Shown in pieces: positions 45,462 through 55,306 of a stretch of DNA of 64,000 nucleotides. Every line of letters starts with the position of its first letter. Position 1 is the stretch's first letter. The stretch comes from Parapedobacter indicus. GTDB lineage: Bacteria > Bacteroidota > Bacteroidia > Sphingobacteriales > Sphingobacteriaceae. The translations under genes were made by a program, and so were the position numbers. The DNA lies in NCBI RefSeq assembly GCF_900113765.1, contig NZ_FOQO01000007.1, forward strand, positions 310,001 to 374,000. The letters are read 5' to 3'. Below the pieces are notes generated by a model. It did no database searches, was not told the origin of the DNA, and saw nothing but the letters and a program-made list of their open reading frames with translations.

Positions 45462-46856
45462 ATGCAAACGCGTTATATTTTTCTTTTGAAGTTTGTTTTG
45501 ATCCTCACGGATTTACTTTTTCTCAATCTCACATTTGCGATAGCCAGCGAGATCACACGGCTGTATTATTATGGGGACACCAGTACGCTTTATCGATATT
45601 ATTTGCCGGTAGTCAATTTATTGTGGCTGCTGTCTGGAGCTTCTTTCCGGTTGTATCTCCAATCTACCCTGGATCACCTCGAAAATATCTATCGGGCTAC
45701 CTTACGCGCAGTTTTCCTCCATGCCATACTATTTTCTGCGTACCTACTCCTTGCCCACGGCCAAGGTGTCGACGCCAGTGCATTCCTACTAAGTTTTTAT
45801 GGGATATTTGGTGTTTTCCTATTGGGTAGCCGACTCGTAGGAACCTATATTCAGGGCCTGCTGGAGAAACACTTCCGCATCCGCAAGACGGTTGCCATCA
45901 TGGGCAAAAACGAGGGTGGACGTAGTCTCGCGAATTACTTTCGGGCCCATGAGCGCAACTACCTGTTCGAAGGGTACTTGACCGAGCGCGACGACCTGCT
46001 GCTTTCCGAGTCGGGCGGTATAACGAAGGCTGCCGAAAAGCAATTCCTTCGGGCCGTGGCAAAAGGGATTCAAGAAGTGTATGTATCGTTGCCTCCGCAC
46101 CGCATTCCTCAGGCGGCAGCACTCGTCGAAGCGGGCGAGCGGCATTGTTTACGGGTCAAGCTTGTTCCCGACCTGACGAGGCAGGACAAGGTACCTTACA
46201 ATATCAGTGTTCTCGGTGATGTACCGGTCATCAGCATCCGGCAAGAGCCGGTGTACGACATCGAGGGACGATTTAAAAAGCGCTTATTCGATATGTTGTT
46301 CAGTGTGCTGGTAGTGGCATTCATCTTAAGCTGGCTATACCCCCTTATTGGCATGCTCATTAAGTTGGAAAGCCGCGGCCCCATTTTGTTTAAACAACAA
46401 CGTACGGGCCGAGACAACAAGCCTTTTTGGTGCTATAAGTTCCGTAGTATGCGCGTTAATAATGAAAGTGACGACCGGCAGGCCACACGAGGAGACCGCC
46501 GCATTACCCGCATCGGGGCTTTCCTACGTCGCACCAGTCTTGACGAGTTACCTCAGTTCTTGAATGTATTGCAAGGACACATGAGCGTTGTAGGCCCACG
46601 GCCGCACATGCTCAAACATACCGAGCAGTACAGCGCCATCATCGATCATTATATGACCCGGCAATTTCTTAAACCTGGCATTACCGGCTGGGCACAGATT
46701 AACGGTTACCGGGGAGAAACCACCGACCCACGACTCATGGAACGTCGCGTCGCTCACGACATTTGGTATCTCGAAAATTGGACTGCCATGCTCGACGTAC
46801 GTATCGTATTTATGACGGTAATCAATGTGATTACAGGTGAAGAGAATGCACATTAA
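45462..46856 (+). CDS. initiating sugar-phosphate transferase (WcaJ-like polyprenyl glycosylphosphotransferase)
   Basis: A 464-aa membrane protein that loads the first sugar phosphate onto undecaprenyl phosphate to start each repeat unit. Four N-terminal membrane segments (within about 1-130) are followed by a CoA-binding-like domain (about 145-255), then another membrane helix. The C-terminal bacterial sugar transferase domain contains KRLFDMLFSVLVVAFIL, GPILFKQQRTGRDNKPFWCY, LRRTSLDELPQFLNVL, SVVGPRPHM and PGITGWAQINGYRG. Domain order and length are those of WcaJ/ExoY-type enzymes of the polyisoprenylphosphate hexose-1-phosphate class, likely glucose or galactose. First gene of the exopolysaccharide operon. 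Confidence 0.94.
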   Translation: MQTRYIFLLKFVLILTDLLFLNLTFAIASEITRLYYYGDTSTLYRYYLPVVNLLWLLSGASFRLYLQSTLDHLENIYRATLRAVFLHAILFSAYLLLAHGQGVDASAFLLSFYGIFGVFLLGSRLVGTYIQGLLEKHFRIRKTVAIMGKNEGGRSLANYFRAHERNYLFEGYLTERDDLLLSESGGITKAAEKQFLRAVAKGIQEVYVSLPPHRIPQAAALVEAGERHCLRVKLVPDLTRQDKVPYNISVLGDVPVISIRQEPVYDIEGRFKKRLFDMLFSVLVVAFILSWLYPLIGMLIKLESRGPILFKQQRTGRDNKPFWCYKFRSMRVNNESDDRQATRGDRRITRIGAFLRRTSLDELPQFLNVLQGHMSVVGPRPHMLKHTEQYSAIIDHYMTRQFLKPGITGWAQINGYRGETTDPRLMERRVAHDIWYLENWTAMLDVRIVFMTVINVITGEENAH

Positions 46857-46882
46857 GCTTTCGTAAAACAGCTACTAAGGAT

Positions 46883-47629
46883 ATGGGTTTATTTAGCGTC
46901 TTAACAAAAGCAAAGACTGCCACCAACTTGTCTTGGCTGCAAACAGACATGCACTCTCACATTCTACCGGGCATCGACGATGGTTCGCCGGATATCGAAT
47001 CTTCCATCGGGTTTTTAAAACGCTTACATGCCCTGGGACTTCGAGGGAGTTATGCTACCCCACATGTGTTCAAGGAAATGTACCCCAACAATGCAGAAAC
47101 CATCGGAGCGGCTTTACAACAACTTCAAACGGTCGCGGAAGTCGAAATTCCCGAATTCCAATTGGCGACTGCTGCAGAATACATGATAGATTCAGATTTT
47201 GTTACGTCGTACCAGCACATGCAGTTGCTTACGTTACCCGGCAATTACGTATTGATCGAAATGTCTTACGCTGCTGAAAATCCTGAGATCGACCGGCATG
47301 TGTTTGAGTTGCAAGTAAAAGGCTACACCCCCATCCTCGCCCATCCAGAGCGGTACGTGTTCTACCACGATCGCCCTGAACGATATCAGCGACTCAAAAG
47401 CCAGGGATGCTTGTTTCAACTCAACTTATTATCACCTTCCGGATATTATGGTGCGCCCGTCCGAAAAGCCGCCAAATGGCTACTTAAACATGGGATGGCA
47501 GACCTGGTCGGCACCGATCTCCACCACGCCAAGCACATGGCCGCTATTGAACGATTTGTACTCAGCGGCGATGCATACGCTGCTTTTAAAAAAAACCCGA
47601 TTAAAAACGAGGAACTATTTAGCGCATGA
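46883..47629 (+). CDS. CpsB/YwqE-type PHP-domain tyrosine-protein phosphatase
   Basis: A 248-aa PHP-fold, metal-dependent phosphatase. The metal-binding start is DMHSHILPGIDDGSPD, followed by LRGSYATPHVFKEMYPNN, then PILAHPERYVFYH and GTDLHHAKHM with further metal ligands. In capsule loci it dephosphorylates the tyrosine-rich tail of the Wzc kinase, matching the kinase two genes downstream. The stop overlaps the start of the Wza-type gene (ATGA), so the two are translationally coupled. Confidence 0.92.
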   Translation: MGLFSVLTKAKTATNLSWLQTDMHSHILPGIDDGSPDIESSIGFLKRLHALGLRGSYATPHVFKEMYPNNAETIGAALQQLQTVAEVEIPEFQLATAAEYMIDSDFVTSYQHMQLLTLPGNYVLIEMSYAAENPEIDRHVFELQVKGYTPILAHPERYVFYHDRPERYQRLKSQGCLFQLNLLSPSGYYGAPVRKAAKWLLKHGMADLVGTDLHHAKHMAAIERFVLSGDAYAAFKKNPIKNEELFSA

Positions 47630-48414
47630 CAAAAAACACGCTATGCTTATTGACATTAGGGCTACTCGTAGGATTCAGTTCCTGCGTTTCCAACAAAAAA
47701 ACCATCTATTTCAGAGACATCCCAACCGATAGCCCATGGGTGAATCTCCCTGCTTATCACGAACCATTGATTCAAGTAGATGATATCCTGCACATCACCA
47801 TCCAAACCATCGATGGCGGTACCACGGCAGCCATCAATCAGTTGTCGGGCGCTCCGGCCAACGCGGGCAATCCGGCTGCTCCCACGATAGGAAATAATGT
47901 ACCCACCGGCTACTTGGTGGATGAAGAGGGGCAGGTGACCATCCCCATGTTAGGCACGCTCAAAGTGGCAGGCTTGACCACTCCCGAAGCTCGCAAACTT
48001 ATCAGTGGGGCGGCGTCGAAATATTTCAACGATCCTACCGTACAGGTTCGGTTCGCTAACTTTAAGATTACGGTGATCGGAGAAGTTGCGAAACCAGCCA
48101 CCTATACGGTGCCTAATGAAAAAATAACGTTATTGGATGCCATCGGCATGGCGGGTGATCTCACCATTCACGGTCTTCGGGAAAATGTCTTGCTGGTACG
48201 GGACAATAACGGACAGAAAGAATTTGTTCGCTTTAATCTCAATTCGTACGAAACATTCGAATCGCCCTACTTCTACCTGAAGCAAAACGATGTCATTTAT
48301 GTGGAGCCGGGCAAGAGCAAAGTGGCTTCCACCAATGTAGCACGTACGCAAGCGATTTCGATCTTCGCGAGCGCAGTAACGATCATCACAGTCATCATAT
48401 CTCGACTTTTTTAA
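47626..48414 (+). CDS. Wza-type polysaccharide export lipoprotein
   Basis: A 262-aa lipoprotein with signal and lipobox FSSC (Cys about residue 20), a poly-export (PES) domain starting IQVDDILHITIQTIDGG, and a SLBB-type segment beginning FANFKITVIGEVAKPATYTV. A C-terminal hydrophobic helix AISIFASAVTIITVIISRLF could span the outer membrane, as in Wza. Wza-family proteins form the outer-membrane exit channel for polysaccharide. It overlaps the phosphatase gene by 4 bp and precedes the Wzc-type kinase gene by 24 bp. Confidence 0.93.
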   Translation: MTKNTLCLLTLGLLVGFSSCVSNKKTIYFRDIPTDSPWVNLPAYHEPLIQVDDILHITIQTIDGGTTAAINQLSGAPANAGNPAAPTIGNNVPTGYLVDEEGQVTIPMLGTLKVAGLTTPEARKLISGAASKYFNDPTVQVRFANFKITVIGEVAKPATYTVPNEKITLLDAIGMAGDLTIHGLRENVLLVRDNNGQKEFVRFNLNSYETFESPYFYLKQNDVIYVEPGKSKVASTNVARTQAISIFASAVTIITVIISRLF

Positions 48415-48438
48415 CACAACAACAAGATATAAAAGCTT

Positions 48439-50808
48439 ATGAAGGAATGGCAGGACGATGATTTTGAACGAGAAGGACAAGAAGACAATCAAAAGCTGAT
48501 TGAGTTCCTTGGCAAATTGTGGGCCAACTGGTATTGGTTTGCCTTATTTGGCATTCTCGGATTAACCGTTGCTTACCTAAATTTGCGCTACAGTACGCCG
48601 GTATATAAAATCAATGCTAAATTGCTGGTTACCGAGGAACAAAAAGGTGCTTCCACGACCGGGACGGGCGTATTTCTGGGCGATCTAAATAGCTTTTTTG
48701 GCGGTGTCAATTCGGTAGATAACGAAGCAGAAATCCTGAAGACCCGCTATCTGATGGAGCAGGTAGTGCATAAGCATAATGCACAGGTCAATTACTTCGT
48801 CCCCGGGGACGTCCGTGATGTGGAAGTATATCCTTCACCGTTTGACGTTACGTTGCTGCGTCCTGATTCGTTGACCGGCGGAACATTTCGTTTGCAATTA
48901 AAAGACAATGAGCATATCAACATTAGTCAAGATCATTTTGAGCAGGAAACTACCTTTGGCACCACCATTGACCTTCCCGGTGTTGGCTCAGTATTCATTA
49001 GCCGAAACCCTAAAGTGCCCATTAGCAAAACGACCTACCGATTTGAAGTGGTACCTTTTGATACAAGGGTAAACGAATATATGGGTCGGCTGTCAGTTGG
49101 CGTAACAAATAAGCAGGTGTCCATTATCGACTTATCATTTGACTATCCCATCAAAGTTAAGGGCGAAAGCATTCTGAGGACTATTCTCGAAACGTATACA
49201 GAAAACAACTTACAGGACAAAAACACGATTGCCGATAGCACCATTGCTTTTATCGATAATCGCTTGCTGTTTGTAGGACAGGAATTGGGCGATGTTGAAG
49301 GTGATATCCAAGTATTTAGGCAGTCCAAACAACTTGCGGATATCTCCACTCAATCTCAATTGTTACTGGAAAATTCAGCAGAATATATAAAGCAGTTGTC
49401 CGAAGTGGAAACGCAGCTTACCATTTTGGACAATTTACGCGAGTACGTGATAGATCCGAAAAACCAGCGGGTCGTACCCAGTGCATTGTTACCCGACGAC
49501 ATGGTATTTAATAGCTTAGTAGAACGTTATAATACGTTGCTCTTGGAACGCGATCGGCGTCTGCTAAGTGCGACACCAAACAATCCGACGGTTCAAAACT
49601 TAGACCAGCAACTGGCCAACTTGCGTGCCGATATGTTAGCAAACCTGGAGAACACTCGAAACCGGTTTGAAACGACCCGAAACGAGCTTCGCCGTAAAAC
49701 TGGCCAGCTGGAATCGGAAGTCAGGCGTGTTCCTGCTACGGAAAGGCAATACCTCGATCTCGCCCGACAGCAGCAGATCAAACAGGAACTCTACGTTTAT
49801 CTGTTGCAAAAGCGGGAAGAAACTGCTATCAGCAAGACAGCCAATATCTCCAATAGCCGGATAATTGACCCTCCTAAAGCGAAGACATTGCCATTCTCTC
49901 CAAGACGCACACGCACATTAGCCATGGGCCTGTTAATAGGCCTTATCATCCCGGCGACAAGTATTTATCTTCGCGATCTACTGAATACCCGTGTCCGCAG
50001 TCGGGAAGACATACAAAAGCAAACTGCTCTTCCTATCGTTGGAGAAATCAGCCACAGCGCCTCGAAGCAGACGCTGGTAGTAACGAGGGATTCCCGCACG
50101 CCAATTGCCGAGCAATTCCGGGCGCTTCGCACAAATTTGGCTTTCTATTTAAGTCATATTAACAAGCCGACCATTCTCCTGACTTCGAGTACGAGCGGAG
50201 AAGGCAAATCCTTTGTTGCACTGAATATGGCTATGATTTTTGCCATTTCCGGCAAAAAAGTTGTGGTGTTGGAAATGGATCTGCGCAAGCCAAATCTATC
50301 CATCAAACTGAATATACCAAACAACTTCGGATTTACCAATTACATTATCTCCTCCTCTCAAACACCCGAAAGCATCATTAGGCCGTCGGGTGTACACGAG
50401 GGACTGTATCTGATCAGTTCAGGCCCCATTCCGCCAAATCCTGCCGAAATGATTCTGAGCAAGCGTATGGATGAGTTGATGGCCTATCTAAAACAAGCAT
50501 TTGATACAATCATCATTGATGCCCCTCCCGTGGGGTTGGTCACCGATGCACAACTGCTCAGCCAACATGCGGACCTTACTTTGTATTTGGTACGGCCGAA
50601 AGTTACGCACAAACGTCAGTTGCAAATACCCAACGAACTCCATCAAAGTGGAAAAATGAAACAAATTGCGCTTATCGTTAACGATATCCAAACTAAAAAC
50701 TCAGGATATGGATATGGATATGGTTACGGCTACGGCTACGGGTACGGCAATTACGGCGACAACACACCCGAGAAACGAAAATCTTGGCTTCCATTTTTAA
50801 AAAAATGA
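48439..50808 (+). CDS. Wzc-type polysaccharide co-polymerase / BY-family tyrosine autokinase
   Basis: A 789-aa inner-membrane protein. N-terminal Wzz domain with membrane segment (about 34-52, WFALFGILGLTVAYLNL), a long periplasmic coiled-coil region (to about 485), a second membrane helix (about 492-512), then the tyrosine kinase domain. The latter has Walker A SSTSGEGKSF (about 583-592), Walker A' VVVLEMDLRKP and Walker B TIIIDAPPVG. The C-terminal tail is a YG repeat (about 756-771; seven or eight Tyr), the autophosphorylation cluster. It controls chain length and export together with the Wza and CpsB-type proteins encoded just upstream. The tail is encoded by a hexanucleotide-like repeat that could vary in length. 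Confidence 0.95.
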   Translation: MKEWQDDDFEREGQEDNQKLIEFLGKLWANWYWFALFGILGLTVAYLNLRYSTPVYKINAKLLVTEEQKGASTTGTGVFLGDLNSFFGGVNSVDNEAEILKTRYLMEQVVHKHNAQVNYFVPGDVRDVEVYPSPFDVTLLRPDSLTGGTFRLQLKDNEHINISQDHFEQETTFGTTIDLPGVGSVFISRNPKVPISKTTYRFEVVPFDTRVNEYMGRLSVGVTNKQVSIIDLSFDYPIKVKGESILRTILETYTENNLQDKNTIADSTIAFIDNRLLFVGQELGDVEGDIQVFRQSKQLADISTQSQLLLENSAEYIKQLSEVETQLTILDNLREYVIDPKNQRVVPSALLPDDMVFNSLVERYNTLLLERDRRLLSATPNNPTVQNLDQQLANLRADMLANLENTRNRFETTRNELRRKTGQLESEVRRVPATERQYLDLARQQQIKQELYVYLLQKREETAISKTANISNSRIIDPPKAKTLPFSPRRTRTLAMGLLIGLIIPATSIYLRDLLNTRVRSREDIQKQTALPIVGEISHSASKQTLVVTRDSRTPIAEQFRALRTNLAFYLSHINKPTILLTSSTSGEGKSFVALNMAMIFAISGKKVVVLEMDLRKPNLSIKLNIPNNFGFTNYIISSSQTPESIIRPSGVHEGLYLISSGPIPPNPAEMILSKRMDELMAYLKQAFDTIIIDAPPVGLVTDAQLLSQHADLTLYLVRPKVTHKRQLQIPNELHQSGKMKQIALIVNDIQTKNSGYGYGYGYGYGYGYGNYGDNTPEKRKSWLPFLKK

Positions 50809-50826
50809 CAACATAAACAACTTAGA

Positions 50827-51765
50827 ATGGATAAACATGCAACCGTTTACGTAGCCGGTCATCGCGGCATGGTAGGTAGTGCGATCAGGCGGTACTTAGA
50901 ACAGGCGGGATACAACAACTTGCTCCTACGAACGTCGGCAGAACTCGATCTACGCAATCAGCGGGCCGTAGCCGATTTTTTCGCGTCTGAGCGCCCCGAA
51001 TATGTGTTTCTTGCGGCGGCGAAAGTTGGTGGTATCCTGGCCAATAACACCTATCGGGCAGATTTCATCTATGAAAATCTGATCATGGAGACTAACGTTA
51101 TCCATGCCGCACATCAATACGATGTTAAAAAATTACTCTTTTTGGGAAGCAGTTGCATTTATCCCAAAATGGCACCGCAGCCGCTGAAAGAAGAATATCT
51201 TTTAACCGGCCCGTTAGAATCGACAAACGAACCGTATGCCATTGCCAAAATCGCAGGCATTAAGTTGTGTGAAGCCTATCGGGATCAATACAGCAAAGAT
51301 TTTATCAGCGTCATGCCAACCAACCTCTACGGTATAGGGGATAATTACCACCCTGAAAATTCGCACGTATTACCAGCGCTGATCCGCCGTTTTCACGAAG
51401 CCAAGGAAGCCCATCAATCCAGCGTAACAATCTGGGGAAGCGGCACGCCCAAACGCGAATTTCTGTATGCCGATGATTTGGCAGAGGCCTGTGTCTATCT
51501 CATGAATTATTACAGTGAGCGTGAACTGATCAACGTAGGCACCGGAGAAGACCTCACGATCAAAGATTTAGCCGAGTTGGTAAAGGATGTTGTCAATTAC
51601 AGCGGCAAATTGATGTTCGACACCAGCAAACCAGATGGCACACCACGCAAGCTTATGGATGTCAGTAAGCTGCACAATTTAGGCTGGAAACACAGTACAT
51701 CATTAGAAAAAGGGATATCGAAAGCATATCAAGATTTCCTTCAACACACTTATGTGGAACGATAA
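50827..51765 (+). CDS. fcl: GDP-L-fucose synthase
   Basis: A 312-aa short-chain dehydrogenase/reductase that epimerises and reduces GDP-4-keto-6-deoxymannose to GDP-L-fucose using NADPH. Seen: [16 protein letters not shown] (nucleotide loop), [36 protein letters not shown] with the catalytic Ser-Cys, and [15 protein letters not shown] with the Tyr-x-x-x-Lys pair. Length is typical. It works directly after Gmd, whose gene follows 17 bp downstream. The locus therefore should make a fucose-containing polymer, though related 6-deoxysugars are possible. Confidence 0.95.
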   Translation: MDKHATVYVAGHRGMVGSAIRRYLEQAGYNNLLLRTSAELDLRNQRAVADFFASERPEYVFLAAAKVGGILANNTYRADFIYENLIMETNVIHAAHQYDVKKLLFLGSSCIYPKMAPQPLKEEYLLTGPLESTNEPYAIAKIAGIKLCEAYRDQYSKDFISVMPTNLYGIGDNYHPENSHVLPALIRRFHEAKEAHQSSVTIWGSGTPKREFLYADDLAEACVYLMNYYSERELINVGTGEDLTIKDLAELVKDVVNYSGKLMFDTSKPDGTPRKLMDVSKLHNLGWKHSTSLEKGISKAYQDFLQHTYVER

Positions 51766-51782
51766 ATAAGGTAAAAAGCTTT

Positions 51783-52880
51783 ATGAAAACAGCACTCATC
51801 ACCGGCGTAAATGGACAAGACGGCGCTTATCTCGCTGAATTATTACTTAAAAAAGGTTATATGGTACACGGCGTCAAACGTCGTTCCTCACTAATCAATA
51901 CCGACCGTATTGATCACCTGTATCAAGACCCCCACGATGAAAATGTACGATTCAAGCTGCATTACGGTGATATGACCGATAGCACCAATCTGATCCGTAT
52001 CATCCAGGAGACACAGCCCGATGAGGTTTATAATCTGGCGGCTATGAGCCATGTGAAAGTGAGTTTTGATACACCGGAATATACAGCCAATGCCGATGGC
52101 ATCGGCACACTGCGCCTATTAGAGGCCATCCGTATATTGGGATTGGAAAAAAAGACACGTATTTATCAAGCTTCTACTTCTGAATTGTATGGTTTGGTAC
52201 AGGCAGTACCCCAAAGTGAAACTACTCCTTTTTATCCGCGGAGTCCTTACGCGGTTGCCAAGCTGTATGCCTACTGGATCACGGTCAATTATCGGGAGGC
52301 GTACAACCTGTATGCCTGCAATGGAATTCTTTTTAACCATGAAAGCCCACTACGGGGCGAAACGTTCGTCACGCGCAAAATTACCCGAGCAGTGGCGGCC
52401 ATCGCCCTCGGCCTGCAGCAAAAAATGTTTCTGGGTAATCTGGATGCCCGCCGCGATTGGGGTCATGCGAAAGATTATGTACACGCCATGTGGCTTATCC
52501 TTCAGCAGGAAAAGGCTGAAGACTATGTCATTGCCACAGGCATCACTACGCCGGTCCGCGATTTCGTGAAAATGGCATTTGCAGAAGTTGGTGCTGAAGT
52601 AGAATTCACGGGTGAGGGAATTCATGAAAAAGGCGTAATCAAATCGGTGGACAGTTCAGACTTCTCGTTTAAAGCTGGTCAGGAAGTCGTCAGTGTGGAT
52701 CCTGCATATTTTCGCCCTACTGAAGTGGATCTACTAATCGGCGATCCCACGAAATCAAAGACTAAATTAGGTTGGGAGCCCCAATACAATTTACCAGCGC
52801 TCTGCAAAGAAATGGTCGCATCCGATCTGGAGATTTTCCGAAAAGATAATACGACCCAATGGGAACATCTGGTGGGGTAA
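51783..52880 (+). CDS. gmd: GDP-mannose 4,6-dehydratase
   Basis: A 365-aa SDR enzyme converting GDP-D-mannose to GDP-4-keto-6-deoxy-D-mannose, the first step to GDP-L-fucose. Seen: [20 protein letters not shown] (NADP loop), [45 protein letters not shown] and [14 protein letters not shown] (catalytic Tyr/Lys), then [20 protein letters not shown], typical of Gmd. It follows fcl, the reverse of the common gmd-fcl order. Confidence 0.96.
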   Translation: MKTALITGVNGQDGAYLAELLLKKGYMVHGVKRRSSLINTDRIDHLYQDPHDENVRFKLHYGDMTDSTNLIRIIQETQPDEVYNLAAMSHVKVSFDTPEYTANADGIGTLRLLEAIRILGLEKKTRIYQASTSELYGLVQAVPQSETTPFYPRSPYAVAKLYAYWITVNYREAYNLYACNGILFNHESPLRGETFVTRKITRAVAAIALGLQQKMFLGNLDARRDWGHAKDYVHAMWLILQQEKAEDYVIATGITTPVRDFVKMAFAEVGAEVEFTGEGIHEKGVIKSVDSSDFSFKAGQEVVSVDPAYFRPTEVDLLIGDPTKSKTKLGWEPQYNLPALCKEMVASDLEIFRKDNTTQWEHLVG

Positions 52881-52926
52881 CCTGTCGTATTCAAACGTTA
52901 TTGCCTCATAAAAACGATACATATAG

Positions 52927-53931
52927 ATGAAAATTTTAGTTGAAAATTCAACGTGGAACAACATTGGAGACGGCTTTTACCAAAGCACACTCTTCGCGCT
53001 ATTCAAGCAATTGTATCCAGACCAGGAAGTGTATATGGGAGAAGGCCCGTTCAAACGCGCGTTTAGGCCTCGATCCAAAAAGCACTTGGCAAAGGCCTAT
53101 CTCCTGATGGACGATCAGCATGCCGACCTACACATTTTCTCAGGCCCCATTGTCAAAAAGCTTATCGAGAACTACGGTGAAAAGATTAAGCAGATCGTTG
53201 CAAGGGGCGATCGTTATGCACTTATCAGCGTCTCCTCGGCACATATATCCGATCAGGCAACGTTAGCGACCGGCGCCTTTCTCGAACAATATCCGCCCCT
53301 GCTCATGGCCACACGGGACGAAGAGACGTTTAACCGATTCAAACCGTTCAATATCAATTTGTACAACGGCATATGTACCGCCTTCCTCGTCAATCGGATG
53401 TTGCCCGTACTGGAATATACTCCCCAACAGCCCTTTTTTATCAGTAGTTTTTACAACGAACTGGAGCCGCTTTACCAAGTAGAAGGCAATGTGACTCTTG
53501 AAAACATCAAATTACAACGAAAAGCCTCACTTTTTGGATTAAAACATCGTTATTCACGGCACCTGAACGCCTGGCGGCCGCAGCAGAGATATCTCGGTAA
53601 CCATCGGATCATTAGGGTTCATCAAGACTTATCGACACATTTTTATCATGTCAAGTTTTCTCACCCCAATTCATTCATGAGTTTCAATCCTCTATCCTAC
53701 CTTTCGATCTACAAATCTGCTGACTTCACAATATCAGATCGTGTACATTCCTGCGCTGTAAGTGTAGCATTCAACAAGCCCGCTAAGCTACTCACCAATA
53801 GCCCTCGCGCGGGGATATTCGATCGTCTAGGATATCAGCGGGATCGTGAAGGCATAATCCGGCCCATTGATCCGGCCGTCATCGATAAAGAAATAGAAAG
53901 GCTATCCGACGCTATCAAGCACGCTATCTAG
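52927..53931 (+). CDS. polysaccharide pyruvyl transferase family protein
   Basis: A 334-aa protein that begins ILVENSTWNNIGDGFYQSTL and ends with the family-typical SADFTISDRVHSCAVSVAFN followed by PAKLLTNSPRAGIFDRLG. Members of the PS_pyruv_trans family (CsaB, WcaK, ExoV) transfer pyruvate from phosphoenolpyruvate to make ketal caps on polysaccharides, giving negative charge. The gene sits between gmd and the flippase gene with short spacers (46 and 7 bp). Acceptor sugar unknown; some family members have other roles. Confidence 0.82.
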   Translation: MKILVENSTWNNIGDGFYQSTLFALFKQLYPDQEVYMGEGPFKRAFRPRSKKHLAKAYLLMDDQHADLHIFSGPIVKKLIENYGEKIKQIVARGDRYALISVSSAHISDQATLATGAFLEQYPPLLMATRDEETFNRFKPFNINLYNGICTAFLVNRMLPVLEYTPQQPFFISSFYNELEPLYQVEGNVTLENIKLQRKASLFGLKHRYSRHLNAWRPQQRYLGNHRIIRVHQDLSTHFYHVKFSHPNSFMSFNPLSYLSIYKSADFTISDRVHSCAVSVAFNKPAKLLTNSPRAGIFDRLGYQRDREGIIRPIDPAVIDKEIERLSDAIKHAI

Positions 53932-53938
53932 TGAAGCC

Positions 53939-55306
53939 ATGTCTTTGAAAAAAAATTTGCTGAAAAACGGACTGGCAACAGTATTTCAAAAACTCATCCG
54001 GGTCTTTGAGCAACTTGCTTTGGTGCCTTTCTTCATCTCTGCTTGGGGGGCGGCATATTACGGTGAATGGCTTACGCTGACGATATTTCCGACCATTATC
54101 GGACTCTCCGACCTAGGTATCGGTTCTGCAGCAGCCAATACGTTTGTACTTCGGTACGGCGCCAAGGACTACCAGGGTGCCGCAAATGTGTACCGAAGCG
54201 GTCGCCGGTTGATTTCGACCAGCATTTTGGTCAGTATCCTATTAGGGGGTATTGTGATAGGACTGCTGGACTATTACGGTGTTTTTGCAAAGACATTAAT
54301 CGTACGCAGCGATGCAATATTGGCCGTATCTTTCCTGATGCTGGCCAAATTACTCGATTTTTTCCAGCAGTTGTATGAGGCCCATTTCCGCGCCGCGCGG
54401 CACGCCGCACGGAGTATCAACCTGCTTAGTATTTACGCATTACTGAAAATCGTAGGCAGCATTCTAGCGCTCACCCTCGGTGGCGGTATCGTTTCCGTAG
54501 CGGTCGTTACGTTTGGAATTGCCATCGTATTCAATGCATACTTCGGTTGGCAAGCTACAGTGCAGTTGAAAACCGATGAAAATTACATTTCCAAAGGTTA
54601 CCTAGTCAAATCGGATATGACGATGGTGGCAAAGAAGGGATTCGGATACCTACTTTCCCCCATCTGGCAGTCCGTTTACTTTCAAGGAACCACATTTGTA
54701 GTACGTATCACACTAGGCCCTGAAGCCGTGGCCCTTTTCAACACGGTAAGGACAGTGTGCCGGTCTGTCAACCAGCTGTTCAACATGGTCAATGGTACTG
54801 TTTTTCCTGAATTGCAGTATGAATTATCGATCGGCAGACTACATATTGCGCGATTGCTCTTCAGGCGGTCGCTTTCACTCGTACTGGGCACCGCCGTTCT
54901 TGGCATGTTGCTATTGGGGCTATTCGGCGCTCAATGGTACGCATGGTGGACGAAGCATACGCTCGACCCACCACCCCTGATGTGGCAGATTTTCATCATC
55001 GGCATCGGTTTTAATGCGCTATGGTGGACGGCCAGTATGGTATTCCGAGCAGTAAACAAGCCTTATGTGTTGGTATTAGCAGGACTAGCTGGATCCGTGA
55101 TCTCGGTAGGGCTTTCTTATTTCCTCTGCCTTTCACACGGCCTCGTAGGAGCAGCCTTGGGCAGCTTAGCGCTCGAAATCATTATGGTAGCCGTCGTGCT
55201 ACCCGTTAGCTGCCGCTACCTTGGACAGTATGTTTGGCAGTTACCCAAGGGAATATGGAGCGATTCGGCGGTCTTTTTCAAAAAAATTGGCAAAATAAGC
55301 AAATGA
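53939..55306 (+). CDS. Wzx-type polysaccharide flippase
   Basis: A 455-aa integral membrane protein with about 12 hydrophobic helices, beginning LLKNGLATVFQKLIRVFEQ and followed by the flippase-typical WGAAYYGEWLTLTIFPTIIG and LSDLGIGSAAANTFVLRYG. It resembles the MOP/polysaccharide transporter family that flips undecaprenyl-linked repeat units to the periplasmic side. Its stop overlaps the ATG of the next glycosyltransferase (ATGA at 55303-55306). Confidence 0.88.
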   Translation: MSLKKNLLKNGLATVFQKLIRVFEQLALVPFFISAWGAAYYGEWLTLTIFPTIIGLSDLGIGSAAANTFVLRYGAKDYQGAANVYRSGRRLISTSILVSILLGGIVIGLLDYYGVFAKTLIVRSDAILAVSFLMLAKLLDFFQQLYEAHFRAARHAARSINLLSIYALLKIVGSILALTLGGGIVSVAVVTFGIAIVFNAYFGWQATVQLKTDENYISKGYLVKSDMTMVAKKGFGYLLSPIWQSVYFQGTTFVVRITLGPEAVALFNTVRTVCRSVNQLFNMVNGTVFPELQYELSIGRLHIARLLFRRSLSLVLGTAVLGMLLLGLFGAQWYAWWTKHTLDPPPLMWQIFIIGIGFNALWWTASMVFRAVNKPYVLVLAGLAGSVISVGLSYFLCLSHGLVGAALGSLALEIIMVAVVLPVSCRYLGQYVWQLPKGIWSDSAVFFKKIGKISK

